Shown here: positions 8,171 through 16,566 of the stretch, piece after piece
Layout: each line of letters starts with the position of its first letter
Numbering within the stretch: position 1 is the stretch's first letter
DNA from: Bacillota bacterium
Lineage (GTDB): Bacteria; Bacillota; Clostridia; Tissierellales; Peptoniphilaceae
NCBI GenBank assembly: GCA_029003555.1
Contig: JAQYCE010000059.1
Location: 1 to 37,136, forward strand
DNA: 37,136 nucleotides
Direction: 5' to 3'
The notes under the pieces: generated by a model
What the model was told of the DNA's origin: nothing
The model's database searches: none
The model's input: only the letters and a program-made list of their open reading frames with translations
Program-made: the position numbers and the translations under genes

Positions 8171-8220
8171 AAAAAGGGGCTGTGCCGGAAGGATTTGTTC
8201 CTTCCGACACAGCCCTTTTT
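8171..8220. terminator. Bidirectional rho-independent terminator
   Basis: GGGCTGTG...GGAAGGA (8177-8193) pairs with TCCTTCC...CACAGCCC (8199-8215), one mismatch, 5-nt loop. It has a T-run on the plus strand (8216-8220) and on the minus strand (8171-8176), so it ends both the flavodiiron operon and nagB. Confidence 0.92.
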
Positions 8221-8250
8221 CTTTTGCATTATTCGAGTCGGAGGACCCCC

Positions 8251-8970
8251 CTAGCAAGCCAAGTCACCTGCGGCTGCCCGGTCTACAATCAGGGTGCAGT
8301 TGGGGTGGAGGAGGCAGAGGGATACCGGGGATCCGGTGTAGACTCGGTCACCGCGTAGAAGGGGGGCCACCGCTTCCACTTTCTTGGGACCATTGGCCAG
8401 GATGAGGATCTCCTTTGCCTTCATGATGGACCCCATACCCATAGTGACGGCGGTCCGGGGAACCTGGTCCTCGGAGTCAAAGAAGCGGGAATTGGCTTGA
8501 ATAGTGGAAGGGGTCAGCTGGGCCACATGGGTGTCCAGGTAGAGGCGGTCTTGGGGCTCATTAAAAGCAATATGGCCGTTGGGGCCGATACCCAGGATTT
8601 GGAAGTCGATTCCACCGGCTTCTTCAATAGCCCGGTCATAGTGGCCGAAGTCCGCCTCTTCGTCAGGGAAGTGGATCCTTTCCCGAGAGAGGTTGACCCG
8701 GGAGAAGAGGTGGTCCTCCATGAAGCGATGGTAGGACTGGGGGTGGTCATGGGCAATGCCCACATACTCGTCCAGGTTGTAGGACCTGGCCTGGCCGAAG
8801 TCGATCCGGCCCTCCCGGTAGGCTTCCACTAAGTGATCATAAAGACCCTCGGGGGAGGATCCTGTCGCCAGGCCCAGGACCAGGTCCGGCTTCTTGGTCA
8901 TCCGGTCGATGACCAGGTCGGCCGCTTTCCGAGAGAGCTCCTCATACGAATCGCAGATCAAAATTTTCAT
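8251..8970 (-). CDS. nagB: Glucosamine-6-phosphate deaminase
   Basis: NagB converts glucosamine-6-phosphate to fructose-6-phosphate and ammonia, feeding amino sugars into glycolysis. The 239-residue protein is normal length. Diagnostic motifs are LGLATGSSPEGLY (phosphate/substrate loop), YNLDEYVGI (catalytic aspartate region) and LGIGPNGHIAFNEP (catalytic histidine region). AAGGA precedes the ATG. It stands alone between the bidirectional terminator and the rplY terminator; nagA is not in the window. No convincing promoter is seen in the short gap upstream, so it may depend on read-through from rplY or a weak promoter. It could also supply or drain amino-sugar precursors for the GlcNAc/ManNAc polymer encoded at 19.5-25.6 kb, but nothing here proves that link. 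Confidence 0.96.
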   Translation of the reverse strand: MKILICDSYEELSRKAADLVIDRMTKKPDLVLGLATGSSPEGLYDHLVEAYREGRIDFGQARSYNLDEYVGIAHDHPQSYHRFMEDHLFSRVNLSRERIHFPDEEADFGHYDRAIEEAGGIDFQILGIGPNGHIAFNEPQDRLYLDTHVAQLTPSTIQANSRFFDSEDQVPRTAVTMGMGSIMKAKEILILANGPKKVEAVAPLLRGDRVYTGSPVSLCLLHPNCTLIVDRAAAGDLAC

Positions 8971-9030
8971 CTAAAACGTCCTTTCAAAGGCTGTGGCCTT
9001 CTTCCATGAACCTATTTCCTGTCGAAAAGG

Positions 9031-9059
9031 AAAAAGGAGGCGGACCCGGCCGCCTCCTT
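9031..9059 (-). terminator. Rho-independent terminator of rplY
   Basis: On the minus strand AAGGAGGCG (9051-9059) pairs with CGCCTCCTT (9034-9042) around an 8-nt loop and runs into T residues. It lies 29 bp after the rplY stop codon. Confidence 0.88.
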
Positions 9060-9087
9060 AAGAGCTTGATCAGGAAGGTCCGAGGAA

Positions 9088-9744
9088 TTATTCTTCCTCG
9101 CCTTCTTCCTCGTCTTCATCACCAATTTCAGGAACATCTGCTGCGCTGACTTCCGCTTCTTCTTCGCCTTCTTCAGGAAGAACCTCTTCCTCAGGCTGGT
9201 TGAGGGAGCATAGGGGCTCATCGAGCTCAAACTCCAGGGTCAGCTTGTCATTGCCGGCAATATCCAGGTCAGCAACCGTCAGAGTGTCGCCAATCTGCAT
9301 GTTCTCGACGTCCGCTTCCGCTGTCTGGGGGATGTCGCCCGGCAAGCAGGTTACCGAAATCTCATCGATAAACTGGAGCAGGACGGAAGGCTGAACACGG
9401 ATCTCATCACGTCCACGCAGGATAACGGGAACGGTGACGTTGATGGTCTCGTTCATGTTAACGGCCTGGAAGTCAATATGGATAATGTTGCCGCGAACCG
9501 GATGGTTCTGGACTTCTTTGATCAGGACGGTCATCGGTCCTTCTTCGGTGTTCAGGTCTACCAGGGTAGAAGTACCGGCCTTGCTGAAGACTTTGTTGAA
9601 TTCACGCTCATTGACCTGAACGCTTTCGGTTTCTTCTCCTCTATGGTAGACAACAGCCGGGATGATGCCCTGGTTCCGCAGCTTGTTCACACGGTTCGAC
9701 CCGATGGCATCGCGGCTTTGTACATTCAAACTATATTTTGCCAT
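9088..9744 (-). CDS. rplY: 50S ribosomal protein L25 / general stress protein Ctc
   Basis: This is the long CTC form of L25, which binds 5S rRNA in the large subunit. The 218 residues comprise the N-terminal L25 beta-barrel (about 1-92, including RNQGIIPAVVYHRGEE and the HIDFQAV strand) and a C-terminal TL5/CTC domain (about 95-180, VPVILRG to LTVADLDI). It ends in a very acidic glutamate/aspartate tail of about 35 residues, common for this form. AAGGAGG precedes the ATG. It has its own good promoter with an inverted repeat between -35 and -10, and its own terminator, so it is monocistronic. In Bacillus ctc belongs to the general stress response; here the promoter looks like the housekeeping type. 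Confidence 0.95.
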   Translation of the reverse strand: MAKYSLNVQSRDAIGSNRVNKLRNQGIIPAVVYHRGEETESVQVNEREFNKVFSKAGTSTLVDLNTEEGPMTVLIKEVQNHPVRGNIIHIDFQAVNMNETINVTVPVILRGRDEIRVQPSVLLQFIDEISVTCLPGDIPQTAEADVENMQIGDTLTVADLDIAGNDKLTLEFELDEPLCSLNQPEEEVLPEEGEEEAEVSAADVPEIGDEDEEEGEEE

Positions 9745-9777
9745 AGCTCCTCCTTAAAAAAGTTCTCATATCGTCTA

Positions 9778-9806
9778 ATTATAGCGGAAATCACCGCTAA
9801 TATCAA
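9778..9806 (-). promoter_or_regulatory. Promoter of rplY with inverted repeat in the spacer
   Basis: On the minus strand TTGATA (9801-9806), a 17-bp spacer and TATAAT (9778-9783) form a strong sigma-A-type promoter. The spacer holds a perfect inverted repeat TAGCGG-N6-CCGCTA (9782-9799), a candidate operator. Confidence 0.85.
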
Positions 9807-9835
9807 ACATTCGGGGCCACTTCCCCTTATTCTGC

Positions 9836-10219
9836 CTATTTTTTCTCTTCCGAATCACCCTTCCCCTCTTTGGCCTCTTGCAGGGCGGCTTCCAGGGCCT
9901 GGCGGAAGCCCTCCGAGGTCCGTGTGGCGCCCGAGACCGTATCGAGGTCAGCTGAATTTTTTTCCTTGGCCGCCTGGACCAAGTCATCCAGGGCCTTGCC
10001 GCCAATTTTTTCCGTTTCCTTATGGCTGAGGATCTTGAGGTCATAAATAGCCCCGCTCTCATCAATCGTCACGGAAATCCGGATGGGGGCTTCCTTGCTA
10101 TAACCCCTCCCCTCGCCCACATAGGTGCCCGACTGGGGCTTTGGCCCGCCAAAACCGCAGGAGGTCAAAAGGATGAGGGCAAAAAACAAGACTATCCATG
10201 AGGCTGGTTTCTTTGTCAT
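9836..10219 (-). CDS. FMN-binding domain lipoprotein
   Basis: The 127-residue product is a predicted surface lipoprotein: a basic N-terminus, a hydrophobic stretch (8-18) and lipobox LLTSC with C21 as the lipidated cysteine. The rest is a single FMN-binding domain like that of NqrC/RnfG, with the flavinylation motif DTVSGATRTS (93-102), where FMN would be attached to a threonine by ApbE. Such extracytoplasmic flavoproteins take part in membrane or extracellular electron transfer (compare PplA of Listeria, which has two such domains). It starts 11 bp after the rho stop codon, so it is likely co-transcribed. No apbE or membrane oxidoreductase is in the window. A charged lysine/glutamate tail ends the protein. 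Function beyond flavin binding is inferred. Confidence 0.88.
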   Translation of the reverse strand: MTKKPASWIVLFFALILLTSCGFGGPKPQSGTYVGEGRGYSKEAPIRISVTIDESGAIYDLKILSHKETEKIGGKALDDLVQAAKEKNSADLDTVSGATRTSEGFRQALEAALQEAKEGKGDSEEKK

Positions 10220-10230
10220 TTCTACCTCCT

Positions 10231-11613
10231 TTAATTGGTATATTTCTGCTGGATCAGATCACAAAACTCCCGGTTGGATGGGGTGTTCCGGATCAGGCGG
10301 ATCAGCTGGTCGATCATCTCGATTGGATCCCCCTGGCGACCCTGGCGGCGGATCCGGAAGATGGCCTTTTCCTCCCAATCTTCCAGGAGGAGGTCATCCC
10401 GCCGAGTCCCCGAAGCGAAGATGTCGATGGCGGGGAAAATCCGAAGCTCAGCCAGCTCCCGGCTCAGGTGAACCTCCATGTTTCCTGTTCCCTTGAACTC
10501 CTCATAAATCATATCATCCATCCGGGACCCGGTGTCCGTTAAACAGGTAGCCAGGATGGTCATGGACCCGGCACCGTCGATGTTTCGGGCGGCCCCGAAA
10601 AAGGCCTTGGGCGGATAGAGGGCCACCGGATCCAGGCCTCCGGAGAGGGTACGGCCGGAAGGGGTAGTCGTGATATTGTAGGCCCGGGAAAGCCGGGTCA
10701 GGGAATCCAGGAGGATGAAGACATCCTGGCCGGATTCCACCAGACGCTTGGTCCGGTCCAGGAGCTTTTCCGCCGTTTCGATGTGGTTCTGAGCCATTTT
10801 ATCGAAGGTGGAAGCGATGACCTCGGTCCGGACAGGGTCATCCGGACTCCGGTTGATGTTGACCGACCGTTCAAAGTCGGTCACCTCTTCCGGACGCTCG
10901 TCGATGAGGAGGATGAAGAGGAAGACCTCGGGGTACTTGTTTTCAATGGCATGGGCGATGGACTTCAGGAGGGTGGTCTTTCCCGCCTTGGGTGGGGAGA
11001 CAATAAGGCCGCGTTGGCCCTTGCCGATGGGGGAAACCAGGTCCATGATCCGGTTGGCAATGTCCCCCTGTCCTTGTTCCAGGCGGAAGCGCTCATCAGC
11101 GTAGATGGGGGTCAGGTCGTCAAAATCGGACCGGTTGGAGTACTCAATCGGAGAAGTCCCATTGACCGTGTTGATATAAATAATGGGCGCATACTTATCC
11201 CGTTCCCGGATGTCCCCGACTACGCCGGAGACGATGTCGCCCGACTTCAAGGAAAAGCGTTTGATATGGGCAGCCGGCATATAATAGTCCTGCTTTTCGC
11301 CCTGGTCCCCCTCGGTTCGAAGGAAACCATATCCATCCGGCATGACTTCCAGGTGTCCGGTCGTCGAGGGAAGATCCTTGCGAACTTTATCCTTATCTTT
11401 TTCCTTGTCTTTTTCTCTTTCCTTGTCTTTTTCTCTTTCCTTCTCCCCTTCTTCTGCGGAAGAAGGAGTCCGGTCGTCACAAACCTCTTCTTCGCCCAGG
11501 TCCTCCAGGACCTGGATCAGGTCTTTCTTTCGGTATTTATAGGGACTTTTGATTCCCTTTTCTTTGGCGATTTCCCGAAGCTCCAAGAGCTTCAAGGAAT
11601 GGTAATCCTTCAT
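10231..11613 (-). CDS. rho: Transcription termination factor Rho
   Basis: Rho is the hexameric RNA helicase that ends transcription. The 460-residue protein has a Rho N domain (1-38), a lysine/glutamate/aspartate-rich insert (about 52-80) built on the repeated unit EKDKER, a cold-shock-like RNA-binding fold with DGYGFLR (93-99), a Walker A SPPKAGKTT (206-214), Walker B (VFILLDSLTRLSRAYN), the Q-loop region SGRTLSGG, and the R-loop region TGSRMDDMIYEEFKGTGN. GGGAGG precedes the start. It lies 68 bp after the LCP gene with no terminator between, so the order is LCP-rho-FMN lipoprotein. The insert, encoded by tandem 18-bp repeats, is the unusual part; inserts at this place are known in other high-GC or intestinal bacteria. 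Confidence 0.97.
   Translation of the reverse strand: MKDYHSLKLLELREIAKEKGIKSPYKYRKKDLIQVLEDLGEEEVCDDRTPSSAEEGEKEREKDKEREKDKEKDKDKVRKDLPSTTGHLEVMPDGYGFLRTEGDQGEKQDYYMPAAHIKRFSLKSGDIVSGVVGDIRERDKYAPIIYINTVNGTSPIEYSNRSDFDDLTPIYADERFRLEQGQGDIANRIMDLVSPIGKGQRGLIVSPPKAGKTTLLKSIAHAIENKYPEVFLFILLIDERPEEVTDFERSVNINRSPDDPVRTEVIASTFDKMAQNHIETAEKLLDRTKRLVESGQDVFILLDSLTRLSRAYNITTTPSGRTLSGGLDPVALYPPKAFFGAARNIDGAGSMTILATCLTDTGSRMDDMIYEEFKGTGNMEVHLSRELAELRIFPAIDIFASGTRRDDLLLEDWEEKAIFRIRRQGRQGDPIEMIDQLIRLIRNTPSNREFCDLIQQKYTN
11401..11436 (-). repeat. Two tandem 18-bp repeats inside rho
   Basis: The plus-strand unit TTCCTTGTCTTTTTCTCT occurs twice exactly, followed by a partial third copy. It is in frame and encodes EKDKER twice in the charged insert of Rho, so copy number could vary without frameshift. 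Confidence 0.85.
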
Positions 11614-11681
11614 TCTTTCCTCCCAAGTTCCGGCAGTGACGGTTTTCCTTCTCTCTGATTTCTTGAATAAAGTGTATATCC

Positions 11682-12836
11682 TTATTGAGGATTTTCTTCC
11701 CTGGGCAAACCGGACTCCCCGGCCCCATCGGATGAGGTTAGCTTTCTGATTTGATTACCGATGGATTCCACACTGTCCGGGTCCAGCTGGTACATAAAGA
11801 GTTGGTTGTGGGGCATGGCATAGGAAGGCAGGTCCATCCTCCCCTCCCCCTCAACCTGGGCAGACCCGAAGTTCCAATGGGTCCCGGAGGACAGTTGGTT
11901 ATTGATCAGCTGGGTCAAGAGGGCGGCCGGCATATTGGTTTGGACATCCTCTGCCATGATGTTCAAGAGCTCCTGGGCATTGGCCAGGATGGCCGGCGAT
12001 AGGCATTTGTCAATAATGGCTTTGAGGAGGACAACATGGTTCCGTCCACGTTCCAATTCCCCGCCTGCTTGGTGCTTTCGGTCCCGGGCATAGACCAGGG
12101 CTGACTCCCCGTCCAGGGTAATCATCCCTTCATCAAAATGGACATCCTGGGCAGAAAAAGCATTGGGATTATAGATCTCAATCCCGCCCAGGGCATCGAC
12201 AATCCGAATCAGAGAGTCAAAGTTGACCCGGGCATAATAGGGAATCTTGATATCGAAAAGATTCTCTAAGGTGTGGATGGAGGAGTAGACCCCGTAATTC
12301 CCCGCATGGGTCAGCTTATCGTATTGGTCGTGGCCTCCATCGGCGATCCGGACATAGGCGTCGCGGGGAATGGTCGTGATGAAGCCTTGACCGGTCTTGG
12401 GATTGACCGAAACAATCATATTCACATCGGACCGGGACTCGGTTTCCAAGGGACCATAGGTGTCAATGCCGGAAATATAGACATTGAAGCCTTCCATGAT
12501 GTGCCCCTCAACCTCCTTCTGGTCAACGGACGCTTCTTTTTTTCCATCTCCGGCAGTCGACATCCGACCCAGGGTAGAGTAAAGGGAAACGATGGAATAG
12601 GAAGAGACGGAGGAAAAGGAAATGACCATGACTAAAATTAGTATGGAGACGACCGAGGTCAGGTGGTTCCGATGTTTGATCCCGTGGTAGGCAAGGATGC
12701 CGAGAATCAGGAAGAGAAGGAGGAGGACGATCCTTTGCCAGAAAACCAGCAGGTTAAAGTACTGAAGAATGGCCGCAAAAACAATCATAGCGACCAGGAA
12801 AAGGACACCGAGAAAGCCGGATATAAATTTTTTCAT
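11682..12836 (-). CDS. LCP (LytR-CpsA-Psr) family glycopolymer transferase
   Basis: LCP enzymes attach wall teichoic acids or capsule-like polymers from lipid carriers to peptidoglycan. This 384-residue protein has three N-terminal membrane segments (about 5-25, 34-52, 60-80), more than the single anchor of LytR, then an extracellular LCP domain (about 115-330). Typical motifs are SRSDVNMIVSVNP (134-146, with the catalytic Arg/Asp pair), TTIPRDAYV (155-162), YDKLTHAGNYG and GELERGRNHVVLLKAI near the end of the domain. AGGAG precedes the ATG. It is first in a transcript with rho. The polymer it handles is unknown; the ManNAcA-type polymer predicted at 19.5-25.6 kb is a candidate. Confidence 0.93.
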   Translation of the reverse strand: MKKFISGFLGVLFLVAMIVFAAILQYFNLLVFWQRIVLLLLFLILGILAYHGIKHRNHLTSVVSILILVMVISFSSVSSYSIVSLYSTLGRMSTAGDGKKEASVDQKEVEGHIMEGFNVYISGIDTYGPLETESRSDVNMIVSVNPKTGQGFITTIPRDAYVRIADGGHDQYDKLTHAGNYGVYSSIHTLENLFDIKIPYYARVNFDSLIRIVDALGGIEIYNPNAFSAQDVHFDEGMITLDGESALVYARDRKHQAGGELERGRNHVVLLKAIIDKCLSPAILANAQELLNIMAEDVQTNMPAALLTQLINNQLSSGTHWNFGSAQVEGEGRMDLPSYAMPHNQLFMYQLDPDSVESIGNQIRKLTSSDGAGESGLPREENPQ

Positions 12837-12898
12837 AGGGACTCCTGTTAATCTTTTGAATGCAACTGACGAGAGAGATAAACCATCTCAGGTATCTT

Positions 12899-12927
12899 AT
12901 TAAAACAATAAGAAAAAATTGTGTAAA
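12899..12927 (-). promoter_or_regulatory. Candidate promoter of the LCP-rho transcript
   Basis: Minus strand TTTACA (12922-12927), 17-bp spacer, TTTAAT (12899-12904), about 60 bp before the LCP start. Good spacing, moderate hexamers. Confidence 0.6.
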
Positions 12928-13001
12928 AGGATGTCTTTGGGGCATAAACCGGTTTGTTTTCCCCCGGCTCATCTGCCTTGTTATACTCTTCTTATTCTAT
13001 C

Positions 13002-13031
13002 AAAAAAAATGGTCTCGGGAAGACCGAGACC
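13002..13031 (-). terminator. Rho-independent terminator of glgP
   Basis: Perfect 8-bp stem GGTCTCGG / CCGAGACC (13011-13018 with 13024-13031), 5-nt loop, followed on the minus strand by eight T residues. It lies 38 bp after the glgP stop. Confidence 0.95.
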
Positions 13032-13069
13032 ACTGTTTTGCTTCTTTTTATTGAATTTTCTTCGATAAA

Positions 13070-15457
13070 TTACCCTTCCATGGGGTCGATCTTCCAGATC
13101 TCATGGGCATATTCCCGGATGGTCCGGTCAGAGGAGAAGTAGCCGGAGTTGGCCAGGTTGGCCAGGCACTTCCGCGCCCAGCCCATGCGGTCCCGGTAGT
13201 CCCGGTCGATCCTCTCCTGGGCCTCCAGGTACTTCCGGAAGTCGTAGAGGACATAGTATTGGTCCCCCCTCTCCCCATGCTGGGGCTTGACCAGGGAGTT
13301 ATAAATATCCAGGAACATAAAGGTTCCGTTATCATGGAAGGTCCGGTCGTCCAGGAGGGCATCCACCACCTGCTTGATCTCCCGGTCCTTAAAGTAATAT
13401 TCCTTGGGATTGTAGGAGTCAGCGATGGAATTGAGCTCCTCCACGGTGGCCCCGAAGCGGTAGTTATTTTCCTCCCCGGCCTCCCGGAAGATTTCAATGT
13501 TGGCCCCATCATAAGTTCCCAGGGTGGGGGTGGCATTCATCATGAACTTCATGCAGCCCGTACCTGAGGCCTCCTTTCCGGCCGTGGAAATCTGCTCCGA
13601 TACATCTGCAGCCGGGAAGAGTTTCTCGGCCGAGGAGACCCGGTAGTTCTGGAGGAAGACCACCCGGAGCTTGTCCCTAGTGTCGGGATCGGCATTGACC
13701 GTATGGGCAATCTCATTGATGAACTTGATGATGGCCTTGGCCCGGAAGTAACCCGGTGCCGCCTTGGCCCCGAAGAAGAAGGTCCGGGGGACCATGTCCA
13801 TGCCCGGGTTCTTCTTGAGCTGGTTGTAGAGGTAGAGGATGTGGAGGACGTTGAGGAGCTGGCGCTTGTACTCATGGAGGCGCTTGATCTGGATGTCGAA
13901 GATGGAGTCCGGATCCACCTCAATCCCCTCCGTCCGGAGGATATAGTCGGCCAGGTCCTGCTTTCTCCGGTATTTGATGGCGTTGAGTTCCTCGAGGGTC
14001 TCCTCATCATCCATGTACCTTTCCAGGCCCTTGAGGAGGGTGAGGTCATGGTGCCAATCCTCCGACCCCAGCTTCCGACTAATGAATTCTGCCAGATCAG
14101 GGTTGGCGTACATGAGCCAGCGACGGGGGGTCACCCCGTTGGTCTTATTGTTGAACTTCTTGGGGAAGAGCTTGAACCACTGGGCCAGGGTCTCGGCCTT
14201 GAGAATAGAAGTGTGGATCTGGGCCACACCGTTGACGGAAGTGGACATCCAAACGGCCAGGTAGGCCATCTCCACGACCCCGTCATGGATGATCCGGTAG
14301 GGACCCAGGTCCCCCTCGCCGATCCCATGGTGGACCTCCAGGTCGGAAACCATCTTGGCATCGATCTCTTTAATCAGAGTCAGGCAGCGGGGTGAAACCT
14401 CATCCACAATATCCAGGGGCCACTTTTCCAGGGCTTCCTGGAGGACGGTGTGGTTGGTAAAGGCGAAGACCCGGCCGGCGATCTCATAGGCCCGGTCCCA
14501 GGATAGACCCTCCTCATCGATCAGGATCCGCATGAGTTCAGGGATGGCGATGACAGGGTGGGTGTCGTTGAGCTGGATAGCGGTCATGTCGGAGAAGTGG
14601 TCGAATTTGGGATCCTCCGGGAAATTTTTCTTATAGCGGATGACCAGATCCTGGATAGAAGCCGAGGTGAAAAAGTACTGCTGCTTGAGGCGGAGGACCT
14701 TGCCGGCCCGCTGGATATCGTTGGGGTAGAGGACCCGGGTGATATCATGAGCCCGGTTCATGCCGGCAATAGCATCCGAATATTGAAAGTTATTAAAGAG
14801 GTCAAAGTTGAAGCCCGAGTCGATGGGCTCGGCCTGCCAGAGGCGGAGGGTGTTGACCACCCCGTTACGGAAGCCGACGATGGGCATGTCATAGGGAACA
14901 GCCATAACGACCTCGTCCCGGAAGCGGACCGGGCGGGCATACTTATCCTTCCGGATGGACCAGAAGTCTCCCCGTCGAAGCCAATCGTCCCCCAGCTCCC
15001 GCTGAAAGCCGTCCACAAACTTCTGTTTAAAGATCCCCTGGGAATAGCGGACCCCATAGCCCTGGACCGGCAGGCTCATGGAGGCAGCTGAGTCGATGAA
15101 ACAAGCGGCTAGACGGCCCAGACCTCCATTCCCCAGGGCGGCATCTTCTTCCTGGTCTTCCAGGTCCTCGAAATCCACGCCCATGGAAAGAAGAACTTCC
15201 TTGACCTCATCCAAAATGCCCAGGTTGAGCAAGTTGTTGCCCAGGGACCGGCCGACCAAAAATTCCGCCGAAAAATAATACTCATTCCGGATCTTCCGGT
15301 CCTTGTTCCGGCTGGCCACCCACTCATCCTGGACCTTGGTCATGACCAAGGAGGATAGGGCCCCATACTTCTCATAATCGCTGGCGTGTTCAAAATCCGT
15401 TGAAAATTTGGCTTGCAGGTGGGCCTCGAGTTCTTTCATAAATGCGTCTTTATCCAT
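13070..15457 (-). CDS. glgP: Glycogen / alpha-glucan phosphorylase
   Basis: This GT35 enzyme releases glucose-1-phosphate from glycogen or maltodextrin using pyridoxal phosphate. The 795-residue length fits. Signatures include YFSAEFLVGRSLGNNL near the N-terminus, the AALGNGGLGRLAACFIDS substrate region, the TNHTVLQEALEKWP region, and the PLP-lysine region EASGTGCMKFMMN, with lysine in the usual GTGxMKF place. Most family members have asparagine where this one has cysteine (GTGNMKF), and NGA where it has NAT; I do not infer loss of activity. The start has GGAGG upstream and lies 20 bp after prfA, so it is probably the last gene of prmC-prfA-glgP, ended by the strong terminator at 13002-13031. 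No glycogen synthesis genes are in the window. Confidence 0.95.
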   Translation of the reverse strand: MDKDAFMKELEAHLQAKFSTDFEHASDYEKYGALSSLVMTKVQDEWVASRNKDRKIRNEYYFSAEFLVGRSLGNNLLNLGILDEVKEVLLSMGVDFEDLEDQEEDAALGNGGLGRLAACFIDSAASMSLPVQGYGVRYSQGIFKQKFVDGFQRELGDDWLRRGDFWSIRKDKYARPVRFRDEVVMAVPYDMPIVGFRNGVVNTLRLWQAEPIDSGFNFDLFNNFQYSDAIAGMNRAHDITRVLYPNDIQRAGKVLRLKQQYFFTSASIQDLVIRYKKNFPEDPKFDHFSDMTAIQLNDTHPVIAIPELMRILIDEEGLSWDRAYEIAGRVFAFTNHTVLQEALEKWPLDIVDEVSPRCLTLIKEIDAKMVSDLEVHHGIGEGDLGPYRIIHDGVVEMAYLAVWMSTSVNGVAQIHTSILKAETLAQWFKLFPKKFNNKTNGVTPRRWLMYANPDLAEFISRKLGSEDWHHDLTLLKGLERYMDDEETLEELNAIKYRRKQDLADYILRTEGIEVDPDSIFDIQIKRLHEYKRQLLNVLHILYLYNQLKKNPGMDMVPRTFFFGAKAAPGYFRAKAIIKFINEIAHTVNADPDTRDKLRVVFLQNYRVSSAEKLFPAADVSEQISTAGKEASGTGCMKFMMNATPTLGTYDGANIEIFREAGEENNYRFGATVEELNSIADSYNPKEYYFKDREIKQVVDALLDDRTFHDNGTFMFLDIYNSLVKPQHGERGDQYYVLYDFRKYLEAQERIDRDYRDRMGWARKCLANLANSGYFSSDRTIREYAHEIWKIDPMEG

Positions 15458-15477
15458 ATCTCCTCCATCTGCTTCGA

Positions 15478-16566
15478 TTAGTCTTGACTGCCATTCTTCT
15501 TGGTCATAACGTCCAATTTCTTGATCTGGTCTTCCATCTGGAGGGCATGGATCATCTCTTCAATGTCCCCATCCAGAAAGTCCTGGAGCTGGTAGATGGT
15601 CCGGTTGATCCGGTGGTCGGTCACCCGGCCCTGTTGGAAATTGTAGGTCCGGATCCGCTCGGAACGGTCCCCTGTCCCGACCTGGCTCTTCCGGTCCTCG
15701 GATAATTCCTTTTGCTGCTCTTCCAGCTTCATTTCATAAAGGCGGGCCCGGAGAACCTGCATAGCCTTGGCCTTATTTTTAATTTGGGATTTTTCATCCT
15801 GGCAGGTCACCACAATCCCCGTCGGCTCATGGGTCAGGCGAACCGCTGAGTCCGTCGTATTGACGCACTGTCCCCCATGGCCGGTGGACCGGTAGACATC
15901 CACCCGGATGTCGTTAGGGTCAATCTCCACGTCCACCTCTTCTGCCTCCGGAAGGACAGCTACCGTGGCTGTAGAAGTCTGGATCCGGCCCTGGGACTCC
16001 GTTTCCGGAACCCGCTGGACCCGGTGGACCCCCGATTCGTACTTCATATTGGAGTAGGCCCCCTCCCCCTTCATCATGAAGGTGGCTTCGCGGATCCCGC
16101 CAATTCCCTGACTTTGGGCATCAATTTCTTCGGTGGCATAGCCCTGCTTGTCCGCATACATGTGGTACATCCGGTAGAGGTCGCCGGCAAAGAGGCCGGC
16201 CTCATCCCCGCCTGCCCCGGCGCGGATTTCCACAATGACGTTTTTGTAGTCGTTGGGGTCCTTGGGGATGAGGAGGATTTTCAGCTCCTCCTCCAGCTTC
16301 TCGGACAGGGCCTGGTTCTCCTCCTTGTCTATCTGTAGCATGTCCACCATCTCCGGATCCTCAGCAACTTCCAACATCTCCTCATCTTCCCGGACCTTGG
16401 TCAAAGCTTCTTCATATTTATTATAGGTCTCCGCGATGGGCTTGAGGGCGACATAGTCCCTGTTCACTGCCCGCCAACGGTCCATATCGGCCAGGAGGTC
16501 CGGGTCAGCCAATTTGACTTCCATGGCCCTCAGCCTTTCATTAACGTCTTTTAAGTTCTCAAACAT
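15478..16566 (-). CDS. prfA: Peptide chain release factor 1
   Basis: RF1 reads UAA and UAG stop codons and triggers peptide release. The 362-residue product has the N-terminal coiled domain, the codon-recognition motif P-E-T in [11 protein letters not shown] (the tripeptide is PAT or PVT in many RF1), and the catalytic GGQ (231-233) in [17 protein letters not shown]. The glutamine is the methylation target of PrmC, encoded just upstream. I chose the ATG at 16566 because GGGAGG sits 5 nt before it and MFENL is the family start; an in-frame ATG seven codons upstream has no such site. The gene overlaps prmC by 16 nt, suggesting coupled translation. Confidence 0.97.
   Translation of the reverse strand: MFENLKDVNERLRAMEVKLADPDLLADMDRWRAVNRDYVALKPIAETYNKYEEALTKVREDEEMLEVAEDPEMVDMLQIDKEENQALSEKLEEELKILLIPKDPNDYKNVIVEIRAGAGGDEAGLFAGDLYRMYHMYADKQGYATEEIDAQSQGIGGIREATFMMKGEGAYSNMKYESGVHRVQRVPETESQGRIQTSTATVAVLPEAEEVDVEIDPNDIRVDVYRSTGHGGQCVNTTDSAVRLTHEPTGIVVTCQDEKSQIKNKAKAMQVLRARLYEMKLEEQQKELSEDRKSQVGTGDRSERIRTYNFQQGRVTDHRINRTIYQLQDFLDGDIEEMIHALQMEDQIKKLDVMTKKNGSQD

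Noticed and set aside
9813-9826. GGGG-N6-CCCC as terminator of the rho operon
   Set aside because: Short stem with no T-run on the minus strand.
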